DNA of 64,000 nucleotides from Phytophthora quininea (Eukaryota > Oomycota > Peronosporomycetes > Peronosporales > Peronosporaceae): positions 24,798 to 88,797 of the forward strand of contig JAAVTG010000325.1 in NCBI GenBank assembly GCA_011947345.1, read 5' to 3'. Positions 1 through 9,379 of the stretch are shown here, piece after piece (the stretch's first letter is position 1; each line of letters opens with the position of its first letter). The notes under the pieces were generated by a model. It searched no databases and had not been told where the DNA came from. It was given only the letters and a program-made list of their open reading frames with translations. The position numbers and the translations under genes were made by a program.

Positions 1-336
1 CAAGCGTCCCGGCAGATCGACAAAGGAAACTAGTACGGAACTCGTCACCTGATAGGAAACATTGAATTTATTCATCCGTTGACACATACTGTAATGCCGG
101 TTTCCCTACAAGCCGGTTTGCATTGCATCACAACAACGTATCCAAGTCAAACACCTCACGAAAGAGCTAATAAAACGTCAATTGGTCCTTCTTCGGACAC
201 ATAAAGAATACTTTTAGCGCATGCTTGCTGCGTGGCCATGCTAATCCCGCTGTAACAACACTGCAAGGTTCGGGGTTATCGATGATCACGAGAGGAAGCC
301 GTAAAATATGCCAAGACTCCTAATAAAATAACATTT

Positions 337-624
337 TTACTTAGAGCTCCATCGATAGCGATTAGTTTGCCTCCACGTCCACGACTTGTCTGCGTTCGCT
401 GAGCTGGTACGCTGCTGATCGGCGAACTTTTGGGCAGTGTCGGCAAGAATCTTCAGGCGCTGGGTCTCGACAGCGCGTCGCATGGCATCTTGCTGGACTT
501 TCGTGTCTTTCGTTGACTGTTGGGGCCACTTGCTGTTAGCTTGGCTCAGACCATCCACTAGTCCCCACAAAGCGAGGACGATGAACGCGAGCGTCTTCCA
601 AATGCGTGGGCATTTCTTGGTCAT
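337..624 (-). CDS. Small single-pass membrane protein, unknown
   Basis: 95-aa ORF, not recognised. Residues about 10-25 form one hydrophobic segment (LAFIVLALWGLVDGL) preceded by Lys/Arg, which suggests an N-terminal signal anchor. The rest is a polar, probably helical region rich in Gln, Lys, Arg and Ala and ends in basic and aromatic residues. The start is the first ATG of the frame. An ORF on the opposite strand overlaps it but has no such structured pattern. The architecture resembles small ER tail or anchor proteins; no family is claimed. Confidence 0.35.
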   Translation of the reverse strand: MTKKCPRIWKTLAFIVLALWGLVDGLSQANSKWPQQSTKDTKVQQDAMRRAVETQRLKILADTAQKFADQQRTSSANADKSWTWRQTNRYRWSSK

Positions 625-1058
625 GGTCGAGCACCTGGATTTGGCTTGCTTCCGGCGATTTCGAAGTGGAGGTCCTGCTTGGCCATCGCGTGTCTCTATC
701 GAGTCTTACCCGCGCGTGTCGAGATATTTCCTTGTTTCAAGTGAATTCTGATAAGACTGCGGAGATTGCGAAATGTGTTGAACACTGCAACCACGAGAGA
801 AATTGCACAGCTGTAAACTCGTGCCTTACGAATTCGTCCTCGTAACTGTCGGCTTTCTAGCCTCGCCACCTCAAGTCTTTAGAATCTATCTGCGGACAAC
901 AAGAATAACGGGAACTCTCGAACGCAAAGAGAATTCTCAACGCTCACTACTCACCGGAAGCTGTCGCAGACGCATTCATTTAGGTTATTCACTACGTTGT
1001 CACGACCGTGTTAGCGTAGATAGATGCTGAGGAACTGACCTACAGTCCCACCGTTTGT
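625..1058. other. Intergenic, no supported gene
   Basis: Short ORFs on both strands overlap each other and show no conserved motif. The region probably holds the promoter of the small membrane protein at 337-624 and the 3' flank of MPC2 copy A. Confidence 0.4.
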
Positions 1059-1518
1059 TTAACTGGACTGCGTGGCAGGTTCGGCCGCAATCTCCTCCTT
1101 CTTGGACGGGTCGTACGTGAACTTGCGGTAGAACTGGACGAGGCCCGTGCCAGCCATGAAGACGTTGACGGCGAAGAGGTTCCAGTTCTTGGGGGTGATG
1201 ACCATACTGTAGCGAGACCAGATGAGGCCCGTGCCAGTCACAGCTACAGCAACAATAGATAAACCGTCAGCTACATGGAATTGGAGCCACCTATTAGCCA
1301 TAACGCACCAGTCTGCTGGGCCACCGAGATGGTCTCGGGTGAGCGCCGCATGTCCGCCAGGTTGGCGAGCGAGATGGCCCACTTGATGGTAGGGGCCCAA
1401 AAGTGCACGGTGAAGGGGCCGCCGGGTGGCCCAGGAAGGCGGCGAGCTTGGGGCTGTTGGCCACGATCTGCTGCTCCATGACCTTCTGCTGGAGGCGGGG
1501 CACGATGGACGGCAGCAT
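1059..1518 (-). CDS. MPC2: Mitochondrial pyruvate carrier 2, copy A (frame interrupted)
   Basis: First of three tandem MPC2 genes. MPC2 pairs with MPC1 in the inner mitochondrial membrane to import pyruvate. Exons by homology are 1309-1518 and 1059-1243, with a GT-AG intron at 1244-1308. Family signatures visible are AFLGHPA, HFWAPTIKWAISLANLADM and WSRYSMVITPKNWNLFAVN, so all the transmembrane segments are present. Exon 1 is one base short of copy B: the C run at 1419-1420 has two C where copy B has three, which throws the frame after GHPA. Repairing it gives about 131 aa, the normal family length. The exon sequence is almost identical to copy B, but the intron is unrelated. The lesion is either an assembly error or a real pseudogenising deletion. 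Confidence 0.8.
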
Positions 1519-2274
1519 TTCTTCTTGTGGGCTGTTGATAGGGATACAGGGTTAGTACTGTTGGCAGTTGTAGCGCTCTTGCGAGGCGAGACAACGCACG
1601 AGTTGGTTCGCCTTCTTCCTGGGCTTCGGAACGTGGGGGCGATGTGTGTCGGCGGTCTGAATGGTACGGTTCTGGTGGCAGTAGCGTACATAGTATGGCC
1701 CCGATTGCCTACTTGTCGAAGCCCCAAGCTCTGCATGGACTTTGAGATGAGACTTGAGCAGCACTGGCAGCGAAGGTGCGGAGGATAGATTTCCTACGAC
1801 TGCTGTTGCCGTGCAAGTGTGGTGACAGGATTGAAATCGATCGTTGCAGGAAGATCGTCGTCGAGATAACGCTTTCATCTCAAGGGATTGCAGTCGAGAA
1901 ACACCACGCTACGAAACTAGGGCAAATACATCGCACACAACTTCATCGAAAGCCAGTAAAGTCGCTGGAGCAGGGCGGTTGGCGGTGGTTGACGCACTCA
2001 GCGTTGGGCCTTGGCACTCATCGAGTGTCGGCGATGCGAACCGGCAGGTCTTTCCCACGCCGCCCAAGCAGCATGTTTATAGCAGGGCCGGCCACCTTCA
2101 AGTCAGGAATCCGTCGCTAGCTCGCGGCGATCGCTTGGCAGACCGCCGACGCGACCGCAACACACCCATCAAAGCTGCTCGAAGCTCGTTCATTTAGGCC
2201 AGTTGGCGAGAAGTCTCTATAGACGACATGACCGGACGGCAAATAGTTAACACGACGATAGAGGAGCTCCGCGT
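1519..2274. other. Spacer between MPC2 copies A and B
   Basis: 756 bp with overlapping short ORFs on both strands but no recognisable domain. It should contain the promoter of copy A (minus strand) and the 3' flank of copy B. Confidence 0.4.
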
Positions 2275-2736
2275 CTACAGCTCCGCTGGCTTGGTCTCCG
2301 CGACGGCCTGCACCTTTGGTTGTGGTCGTACGAGAACTTGCGGTAGAACTGGACGAGCCCCGTGCCGGCCATGAAGACGTTGACGGCGAACAGGTTCCAG
2401 TTCTTAGGGGTGATGACCATGCTGTAGCGGGACCAGATGACCCCGTCGCCGTCACCGCTGCACCAAACAACAGCAAGGATGAGTGCTTCATCAAGAGCTA
2501 CCGTTCGCAAAACTTTGCCACCTACCGGTCTGCTGCGCAACCGAAATGTTCTCGGGCGAGCGCCGCATGTCCGCCAGGTTGGCGAGTGAGATGGCCCACT
2601 TGATGGTAGGGGCCCAAAAGTGCACGGTGAAGGGGCCCGCCGGGTGGCCCAGGAAGGCGGCGAGCTTGGGGCTGTTGGCCACGATCTGCTGCTCCATGAC
2701 CTTCTGCTGGATGCGAGGAACGATGGTCGGCAGCAT
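2275..2736 (-). CDS. MPC2: Mitochondrial pyruvate carrier 2, copy B (frame interrupted)
   Basis: Second tandem MPC2. Exon 1 (2526-2736) is open from MLPTIVPRIQQK through the GPFTVHFWAP block. Exon 2 (2275-2457) carries the WSRYSMVITPKNW block. The intron is 2458-2525. Two single-base losses affect exon 2, one near 2441-2444 (start of exon 2) and one at 2314-2316 (A run in the coding sense, in the C-terminal tail). Without the second slip the protein ends at 2275 with a short charged tail, for 131 aa in total. An alternative 5' splice site 4 bp downstream would rescue the first slip but not the second. Role as for copy A. Confidence 0.8.
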
Positions 2737-3660
2737 TTGTGCTTGTGAGTTCCTGCAGTCGCAGCAATGAGTTTGTTAGACAAAGGCTCTGTCATAGAGA
2801 AGGGCGGAGATACTTTGCGTACGGGCTGATGGTGCTGATTCCTTGGTCGATGTGAGCCCCAGACGGCGAAAGCGGTTGTGAGCGTGATTGCGAGGGATGT
2901 GTGCGCGTGCACGATGCGTATCAGCAAGAAAACCCGCTAGTTGAAGTTGTCAGATTCATCGAAGCCCAAGCTCCAAGCAGCTTTACGGGCATCTTGCTGT
3001 TGGCGATGTTGAGTCCGTCTTGCTGCTGCATTCGCTAGTCGGCGTTGGCGTTGTTTGCTATGTAGTTTGCGTTAAGTTACTGTTGGTGGCGAGCTCAGCC
3101 GTATCGTCGAAGGTGTCGGCGGTCTTGTCGCGCGAGCGATTGTGAGAATTTCCGAAGTTGGTACCTTTGGCATGCCATGGTTGCTGGGCGCAGGACGGAT
3201 CGACTGCGGCATATTGCTGGTTTGGGTCGAGTTGATTTGAGCTTGGGGAGGGAGGATGAATCCTTGCTCGAGGCAAAAATCGATCGCTCCTTCGGTCTTA
3301 ACTTGGGAGGATCCACACACGCTACTTTCTCAACATTCTCGATGGTGTTTTACAAGCATCGGGCACTCAAGAGGCCTTCGAAACTGAATTTATTGTTAGT
3401 TAGCTAGCTACTCACTCCACCTGCAGCAGCTCCGCCTGGGGCACTCAACATGAAGTGTCGGCGATTCGACCAAGCGCGTTTTTACACGGCTCTAGAACCA
3501 AGCAACGCGTGTCTGTCTACAGCCGTGCAAGTCGCCGTGAAGTTCACCTACGTCGAGCCACACTAGCTCTATGACGTGGCCAGACAGATATGTCAGCGAA
3601 CGTGAAGATAACTTGGCAAACTTGGGGAAATAACTGGTCTACTGATCATTATTGTGTCGC
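2737..3660. other. Spacer between MPC2 copies B and C
   Basis: 924 bp. A minus-strand ORF at 3072-3320 (82 aa, Pro/Gln/Ser-rich) is the longest candidate, but no family or splice support is visible. Otherwise nothing is recognised; it holds the copy B promoter. Confidence 0.35.
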
Positions 3661-4213
3661 CTAAGCCATGGCCGGCACAGCATCACTCTTAGCACCATCG
3701 GCAGCCTTAGCATACTCGTACGAGTACTTTCGGTAGAGCTGCACGACTCCCGTGCCGGCCATAAAGAAGTTCACCGCGAACAAATTCCAGTTCTTGGGGG
3801 TAATCACCGTGCTGTAGCGCGACCAGATGAGGCCAGACCCCGCCACGGCTGCATAAAGAAGAAGGAAACACTACAGCGTTAGCATTTGTCACCATCAACC
3901 TGAATTTTGCGATCAAACTTTGACGTACCAACTTGCTGCATCAGCGAGATGTTTTCAGGGTTTCCCTTCATGTCGGCGACATTGGCCAACGAAATGGCCC
4001 ACTTGAATGTCGGTGCCCAGAAGTGGACTGCAGGGGCAACCAAAGTCAATCTTGTGAGTCGTCACCAGATCTCCACATTCCGATTCGTAGGCGGAACGTA
4101 CTTGTGAAAGGGCCCGCCGGGTGGCTGATAATTGCTGCGAGCTTGGGGCTGTTGGCGACTATCTGCTGCTCGAGCACCTTCTGCTGAATACGGGGAACGA
4201 TGGTCGGAAGCAT
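3661..4213 (-). CDS. MPC2: Mitochondrial pyruvate carrier 2, copy C (intact, three exons)
   Basis: Intact third copy, 132 aa. Exons are 4102-4213, 3929-4027 and 3661-3848 (112+99+188 = 399 nt, in frame). The first intron (4028-4101) falls between GPFT and HFWAP and is absent from copies A and B. The second (3849-3928) is at the same position as their single intron. The protein has the MPC2 signatures HPAGPF, HFWAPTFKWAISLAN and WSRYSTVITPKNWNLFAVN. It differs clearly from A and B (VLEQQ, IISHPAG, QLYRKYSYEYAK) and has its own C-terminal tail ending AVPAMA. It inserts in the inner mitochondrial membrane with MPC1 for pyruvate uptake. As the only copy with an unbroken frame here, it is the safest functional assignment. 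Confidence 0.92.
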
Positions 4214-4723
4214 GGCTCTGCAGATACAACAACGGTATTGCAGCGTTAGTGGTCGGGTGAACTTGGTCGTGGCAACGCGCAGACGTACGAGGCTGAAGTT
4301 TTTCTGCTTGGTGTGCGCTCGGTAACAGATACAATGACACTGGGGGATGGTGAGATAAAGCTGAAGCTGAAGTTATCCGACGGGCTGGTGAGACAGCATT
4401 GTATACGAAAGCCAAGTCCAAATCGACGCCTCGAGTTGGAGCTTGCACTGCTGGCACGGACTTGATGAGTGCAAGTCGAAGTAGAAATACGCTGCAGCAC
4501 CAATCCACTCGCTGCCAGCATTGATTGGGCCCCGCCACCATCTCGCGTCGACACTTGGCTCGAATTCCTAAAGCCTTGGCGCATTTCGAGCTGGCTGGTT
4601 GTGCATTCATGCAGGCTGTATTACACTGGGACTTGGCAGCTCAGGGCTCCATGGTACTTGCCTGTGCTCGCGTCTACTGCGCTACTCCGCTACTCTGCTA
4701 CTTCCATTATCTGCTCGCCCGCA
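4214..4723. other. MPC2 copy C promoter and NUP35 3' flank
   Basis: 510 bp without a convincing gene. Short ORFs overlap on both strands. A CTGCAG directly before the copy C ATG could be the 3' end of a 5'-UTR intron, but this cannot be tested here. Confidence 0.35.
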
Positions 4724-5789
4724 TCACCACTTAAATAGATAGCTCAGAAGCCGCGAGCAAATGTCCTGCTGGCGCCGAGGAGGCAGCATGATGTCAGCGT
4801 CGGTCGGATCGACCTCGAGATCCCGAGAACCCAGGCTCTGCCGGGCCTGAGCACCAAAGTAGCTCGACACGGGCGTCTCCTCGAGCGAATTCGCATCACG
4901 GTCTGACGGGTAGCACTTCTTGACGCCGATCATAATGTTGTTGGCGAGAGTTCGGCCGTCGTAGCTCAGTGCCTTTTCAGCTTGCAGTCTCGTGTGATAA
5001 CGTAGGTGCAGCCAGTTGCCGCCGCTGCTACTCGAGTAGTTGACGACCTCGCCGACGGACTGAAACTGGTGCAGAATAAAAGACTTGGCGCTCGTGGGGA
5101 AGCCGAACACCGTCACCCAGTACTGCTTGTCCTGGCCCCACTCGTCACTGTGGATGTTTGGGTAGTACGATGTCCTTGCTGCTGCTGCACTTTGTCGTGC
5201 GGCTGCCATCGCGTCGTCCTCTGAAGCATGAGAACCTGCAGCGTATCCCGTCGGATCCAGCAGCGACGTCTACAGAATTACAAAAATATTAGCGTCAAAT
5301 ACAATGGCAGACCACTTGTAGCTTCGCACTGTTGGTGGAGGCGGCACGTCATCGTCGTCGGCGTCCTTGTCTCCTGTGTCTGCCTCGTTGTTCTTGCGTC
5401 TGCGCACGCCCAGACTGTCCACGTAACTGCCGCCGAAGCTGAAGGGCGAGTCGTCGGGCACGTCCACGCCCTGGCGCTTCTTCTGGTTCATGGACAGACT
5501 CTCAGCGAAGGTGAGTCGTGGTTTCGCCTTGGAGGACAAGACGTCCGTCTCACTACGTGTGCAGGGGACGCTCTCCTTGGACTTGTCAGCCTTTGGGGTG
5601 GACTGGAACGCCGTCAGGAAGGACGGAAAGTATTCGTCATCTTGCGGGGCCGTGAGCGGTCGACTGCGTGTAGGCAAGAAGGGAGCAAATAGGGTAAACG
5701 CGTAAGAAGCAGACAATGAGGTGGAGGTCGACTAGTGTGCTCTGGGGAGGCGATACAGAGAGCGCACGTGCTCACCTTGACGACGCCAT
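4724..5789 (-). CDS. NUP35: Nucleoporin NUP35/NUP53
   Basis: Nuclear pore scaffold protein linking the inner ring to the pore membrane. Exons are 5776-5789, 5330-5663 and 4724-5269 (14+334+546 = 894 nt, 297 aa), all with GT-AG borders and an exact frame. Human NUP35 is 326 aa. The N-terminal part is disordered, with a FLTAF segment like the human FLPGF region. The MPPN-type RRM fold lies at about residues 160-245 (WVTVFGFP, NWLHLRYHTRLQAEKAL, IMIGVKKC). The C-terminus LLSYLFKW is the amphipathic membrane-binding helix, matching human YMFGW. The first exon encodes only MASS plus part of Ser5; an upstream in-frame stretch to 6056 could extend the N-terminus but looks non-coding. Confidence 0.9.
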
Positions 5790-7352
5790 CAGGAAGGAGT
5801 TTCGATCGATGGTGGAGTTTGAGTTTCCCGCGCGAGGAAGTTTTAACCAATCACATGGCCAGATAGACAGGAATTGCTCCTGCTCGGGCGTTGAAGAGTT
5901 TCTTCCTTTGTGCATCGCTTCCAACGTTGCGGCGGACCTGCTTGCTCGCATAACCATTCTTAAAGAACTGTGCAAGGACGACACCAAGTCTTCTACCTGT
6001 ATTTCTTTCTGGTCCTCAGTCAATAGAACATTTTCTTCGATACTTAGCCGGCACAACTATGCTGAACTCGACCTGATGCCGACGAAGGCGCGGTTGGAAG
6101 CCGATCACCAACTCCACGCCGGACGCATGCGTGGTGGCTAGCCATCTACCCGCAAGGTGTTTCCTACAAGCCGATCAAACAGCACAGAAGGTCCGCTGTT
6201 CAGTTGCTGGATGCCCGAACGACTTGCGCTAGCAATTCAACAATTGCCATGTCGAACAGACGGCGAATTTCTTCGATGCGTGCTCAGCTTCCAACAACAA
6301 TGCAGCAAACTCTTCACGTCTCTCTAATTGTCTCTGCTTCTTGGTCGCATCCGGAGGAACCTCGTGCATTCCTCAGACCCACGCACCGACACCCACCCAC
6401 AGTCTCATTCCAGCCGAAAATCTTCTCTTACAGCTGCAGCAGCACGATAGGGCATAGCATTCCGGGCATCAGGCTGTCTTCAGCGTGCTCAATCAAGCAG
6501 AAACTCCGGCTTCTTCGTCGATAACCTTGAGAATTCGACAGCAGCAAGCTCCTCAAGTGTTTTCCTCATTGCAAGGCGCGATTCTGGCGGTCTGAGACGG
6601 CGTCGGAGGCTTGGAAGGCAGGACTGGATGTGAGGTCGGGGGCTGCAACCGCGGCGGATTGCATTTTCGCCGTCGCTGATTGGTCCAGCAAGCCCGACTT
6701 GTCGCACATTGTGACGTACGAACCACGCTTGCAAGTGTCCGACCTCGCGGCTTGAGCTCGGCTTGCTCGCGTTGCGCCTTCGCTGCTTGCGGGCTCGGCC
6801 GCATGGCAGGCGGCACCCTCATGACGAGCCTAGCCTCTAACGGCGGCACTGTCAAACAGCGTTGGCGCGCCGCAACATCGCCGCGCGTCTTTGCCGATGG
6901 CGCCCTCACCACCAAAATCTAAAAACCTCGTTCTGAAGCTGTGCCGCAGCCGGGCGGTACCCAACAAGCCAAGCTTGTCACGCTGACGGGCTTGAAGCGC
7001 TATCGATGCAGTCGCAACCTGTTCGGTCCTGCTGTGTCCTGAGCGATGCTGTTCTTATCGACCTAGAATACACGTTACCAGACGAGAAGGCGCGCGACTG
7101 CAGACGAAAGGGCTTCCAGCATACCGGTATCGAAACCGGTTTCGGCAGATCCCACATCAGCGTTTCACTATGGGCGCCTGGCCATGCAAATGTGTGTGGC
7201 TCCGGGTGGTTTCACTCAAAGTGAGGTTTTTCTCGGACCGCTCGCAGCCGCTCGCTGGGCGTCGCGCCGAGTCGCCAACGCCTTGGGCCAGCTCACTTTG
7301 AAAAAGGCCGCAGTCGCGTCAAGCACCACCAGAACTTTTCACTCAAGCTACA
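5790..7352. other. Long intergenic region between NUP35 and cytochrome c
   Basis: About 1.5 kb. It contains the NUP35 promoter, one weak minus-strand candidate (6489-6735, listed separately) and the cytochrome c promoter. Plus-strand ORFs at 5716-6141 and 6204-6524 show no domain and have the composition expected of chance ORFs. Confidence 0.4.
6489..6735 (-). CDS. Possible small protein, frame-broken
   Basis: Weak candidate. On the minus strand a frame starting MCDKSGLLDQ runs with Ala/Ser/Asp-rich, codon-like composition to a TGA at the ALQ junction. The next frame carries on as MRKTLEELAAVEFSRL and ends KPEFLLD. A single-base slip would join them into about 73 aa, which is the pattern seen in recognised genes of this window. 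No family is recognised, and it may be chance. Confidence 0.2.
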
Positions 7353-7691
7353 ATGGTCGCCGTTGCTGGAGGAAAGGGAGACGCCGCCAAGGGTGCCAAG
7401 ATCTTCAAGACCAAGTGCGCGCAGTGCCACACCACCAACGCCGGCGGCGCCCACAAGCAGGGCCCCAACCTCCACGGCATGATCAACCGCCAGTCGGGCC
7501 AGGCCGACGGCTACTCGTACTCGGCCGCCAACAAGAACTCGGGCGTCACGTGGACCGACGAGACCCTGTTCGAGTACCTGCTGGCCCCCAAGAAGTACAT
7601 TAAGGGCACCAAGATGGTGTTCGCCGGCCTCAAGAAGCCGCAGGAGCGCCGGGACCTGATCGCCTACCTGATCGAGTCCACCAACGAGTAA
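7353..7691 (+). CDS. CYCS: Cytochrome c
   Basis: Soluble electron carrier of the mitochondrial intermembrane space, moving electrons from complex III to complex IV. The 112-aa ORF is intronless and complete. The haem-binding CxxCH motif is CAQCH at residues 22-26, and the axial Met88 lies in [24 protein letters not shown] and the C-terminal helix ERRDLIAYL are typical. Codon use is strongly GC-biased, as expected of a highly expressed gene. The start is the ATG in CTACAATGG. There is no frame slip here; the coding sequence has few long homopolymers. Confidence 0.98.
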   Translation: MVAVAGGKGDAAKGAKIFKTKCAQCHTTNAGGAHKQGPNLHGMINRQSGQADGYSYSAANKNSGVTWTDETLFEYLLAPKKYIKGTKMVFAGLKKPQERRDLIAYLIESTNE

Positions 7692-8187
7692 GCGGGCGCG
7701 GGATGACCAGCGGTCGGCTGCGCAGGTCGGAGAGGAGTCTGCTGTCAGCCCCCGCGAGGATGGCCATGTGACGCCGATCGAGAACAAACCGCGAGGGGCT
7801 TTGGACGCTTCCGTTGGAAGCTCTGACGTGGTAGCAGAAGCGGCGTCGAACCTGCACTCAGGACTTTGATGCACGTGGCAGCCTAGATTATATTTTAAAA
7901 CACTGAAAGAAAAACAACTCTTCTTGAACACACTCTGTAGCGCTCAACATTTTGGAAGACGGAAGTTGCGAAGCGTTTACAATGCAGGGAGAATGCAGCG
8001 AAAATGGACGGCCAGGACAGATCGTTGCAAATCTCCCCAACGTCTTCAAGATACTATTGCAATCCCGACGGTCCAATACGCGCGTACGTCACCAAAGCTG
8101 CAATTACAATTGCAATGCTGCGGCAAACCGTGAAACACATGCATGGAAGTCTCTAATGTGTACGTCGATTGCTGAGTGTGTGTGTGT
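7692..8187. other. Cytochrome c / RPF1 convergent 3' spacer
   Basis: About 500 bp between two convergent genes. A minus-strand ORF of 212 aa (7293-7931) is an antisense shadow of cytochrome c. Nothing else is recognised. Confidence 0.5.
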
Positions 8188-9229
8188 CTAGAGGTGGAAT
8201 TTCCTGCGTGACGTGTCGAGCTGGTGCTGCTTATGGATCCACTCGTACTCGCCGAATTTCGTGTCGAATGTGCCTTGCTGCAGCCATCGCAGCTTTAGCG
8301 TGAACCGCGGGCCGATCTCCTGTAGACGCGCCTTCTTCTCGTTCTCGAACGTGTAACGATGGTGCCGCACGAAGATGAAATCACGCTGGTTGTGGAATGT
8401 CACAACCTGGTGGCCTTCGAACTCTGGCTGATGCTCGAACAGAGATCCCAGAAAACGCCCCACGCGGTGACCCAGACGTGTCGAGAAGTTGTTGAGGATC
8501 AGTTCCGGCTGGTGGTTGGTGCGGCGACCGCGCTCCTTAATGGTCGACGTCAGCTTGACATTCGACACCTTGAAGAACGCCGTCGGGCCGTCCGGCAAGC
8601 GGCTCACAAGCATGCTGGAAGTCATTGCAAAGCGGCAAACATCAGTCGACAGAAACAACGTGAATAACCAGCCTCGGCCAAACTCACCCGTTGCAGATCT
8701 TGCTCTTCTCCGAGAGCACCACCAAGTGCGTAAACTTCTTGTTGGTGGCCCACTGCACGATCTCCTTGATGTCGAACGTGCCACGCTTGTAGTAGAACGA
8801 GTTGGGCAGCAGGTCCATGAGGTCCTTGATGAAGTGGTACAGCTCTCCGCTCGGGAACGGGCGCGTGGTGATCATGAGCTTGGGCGCCTCCTCGTTGGCG
8901 AAGATGCTGGCGAACTCGTCGTCGCGCTCGTCAGCCTCGATCTCCTCGTCGCCCTCGCTGCTCACCATCGTCACCTCCTTATCGCGCGTGTTGTCGATGG
9001 TGCGCGGCTCCAGCTTGGGCGGCGCCTCCTCGCCCATCTCCTCGGCTTCGCGCCGACGCTTGACCTGCGCCGCCTTCTTGGCCTCCTTCTTCTCCTTGCG
9101 GTACTTTTGCATCATCTGCGTGCGCTTCATCTTGTTCTTGATGTGCGATGGGTTGCGCATGGCGAAGGCCGGCTCCTCCTCGCCTGTGGCGGCATCGTCC
9201 GTCTTGGCGCGCTTCGCTGGAGGCGCCAT
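8188..9229 (-). CDS. RPF1: Ribosome production factor 1 (Brix domain)
   Basis: Nucleolar factor for 60S subunit assembly that delivers 5S RNP with RPF2-type partners. Exons are 8688-9229 and 8188-8614 (969 nt, 322 aa), with the intron starting GTGAGT and ending CCAG; the frame is exact. The N-terminus is basic with a Lys/Glu-rich coiled segment ([18 protein letters not shown]) and an SHIKNK box. The Brix domain follows: [79 protein letters not shown] and [17 protein letters not shown]. The C-terminus [10 protein letters not shown] is identical to the animal proteins. Length is close to human (349) and yeast (295). Confidence 0.96.
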
Positions 9230-9379
9230 CGCTGTCGCTTGACCTGCTCTCCAAGTGCTACAATGTCAGCCAACGATTGGGGTACGCACCAAGGGTAACC
9301 CTAAATGGCTACAAATCGTACCCCTTGCGTTTTTGCATTTCGGTTTGGTCAACACATTCAAGTTGGCGCTTTGACCGCG

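Noticed and set aside
1059..2736. Calling MPC2 copies A and B pseudogenes
   Set aside because: Their only lesions are single-base slips, mostly at short homopolymer runs, the same pattern as in essential single-copy genes here.
5772..6056. 89-residue N-terminal extension of NUP35
   Set aside because: In frame, but with promoter-like composition; the short start at 5789 suits the exon structure.
5716..6141. 141-aa plus-strand ORF overlapping the NUP35 start
   Set aside because: No motif; overlaps spliced NUP35 exon 1 and its promoter.
7293..7931. 212-aa minus-strand ORF
   Set aside because: Antisense to cytochrome c.
8489..9298. 269-aa plus-strand ORF
   Set aside because: Antisense shadow of RPF1.
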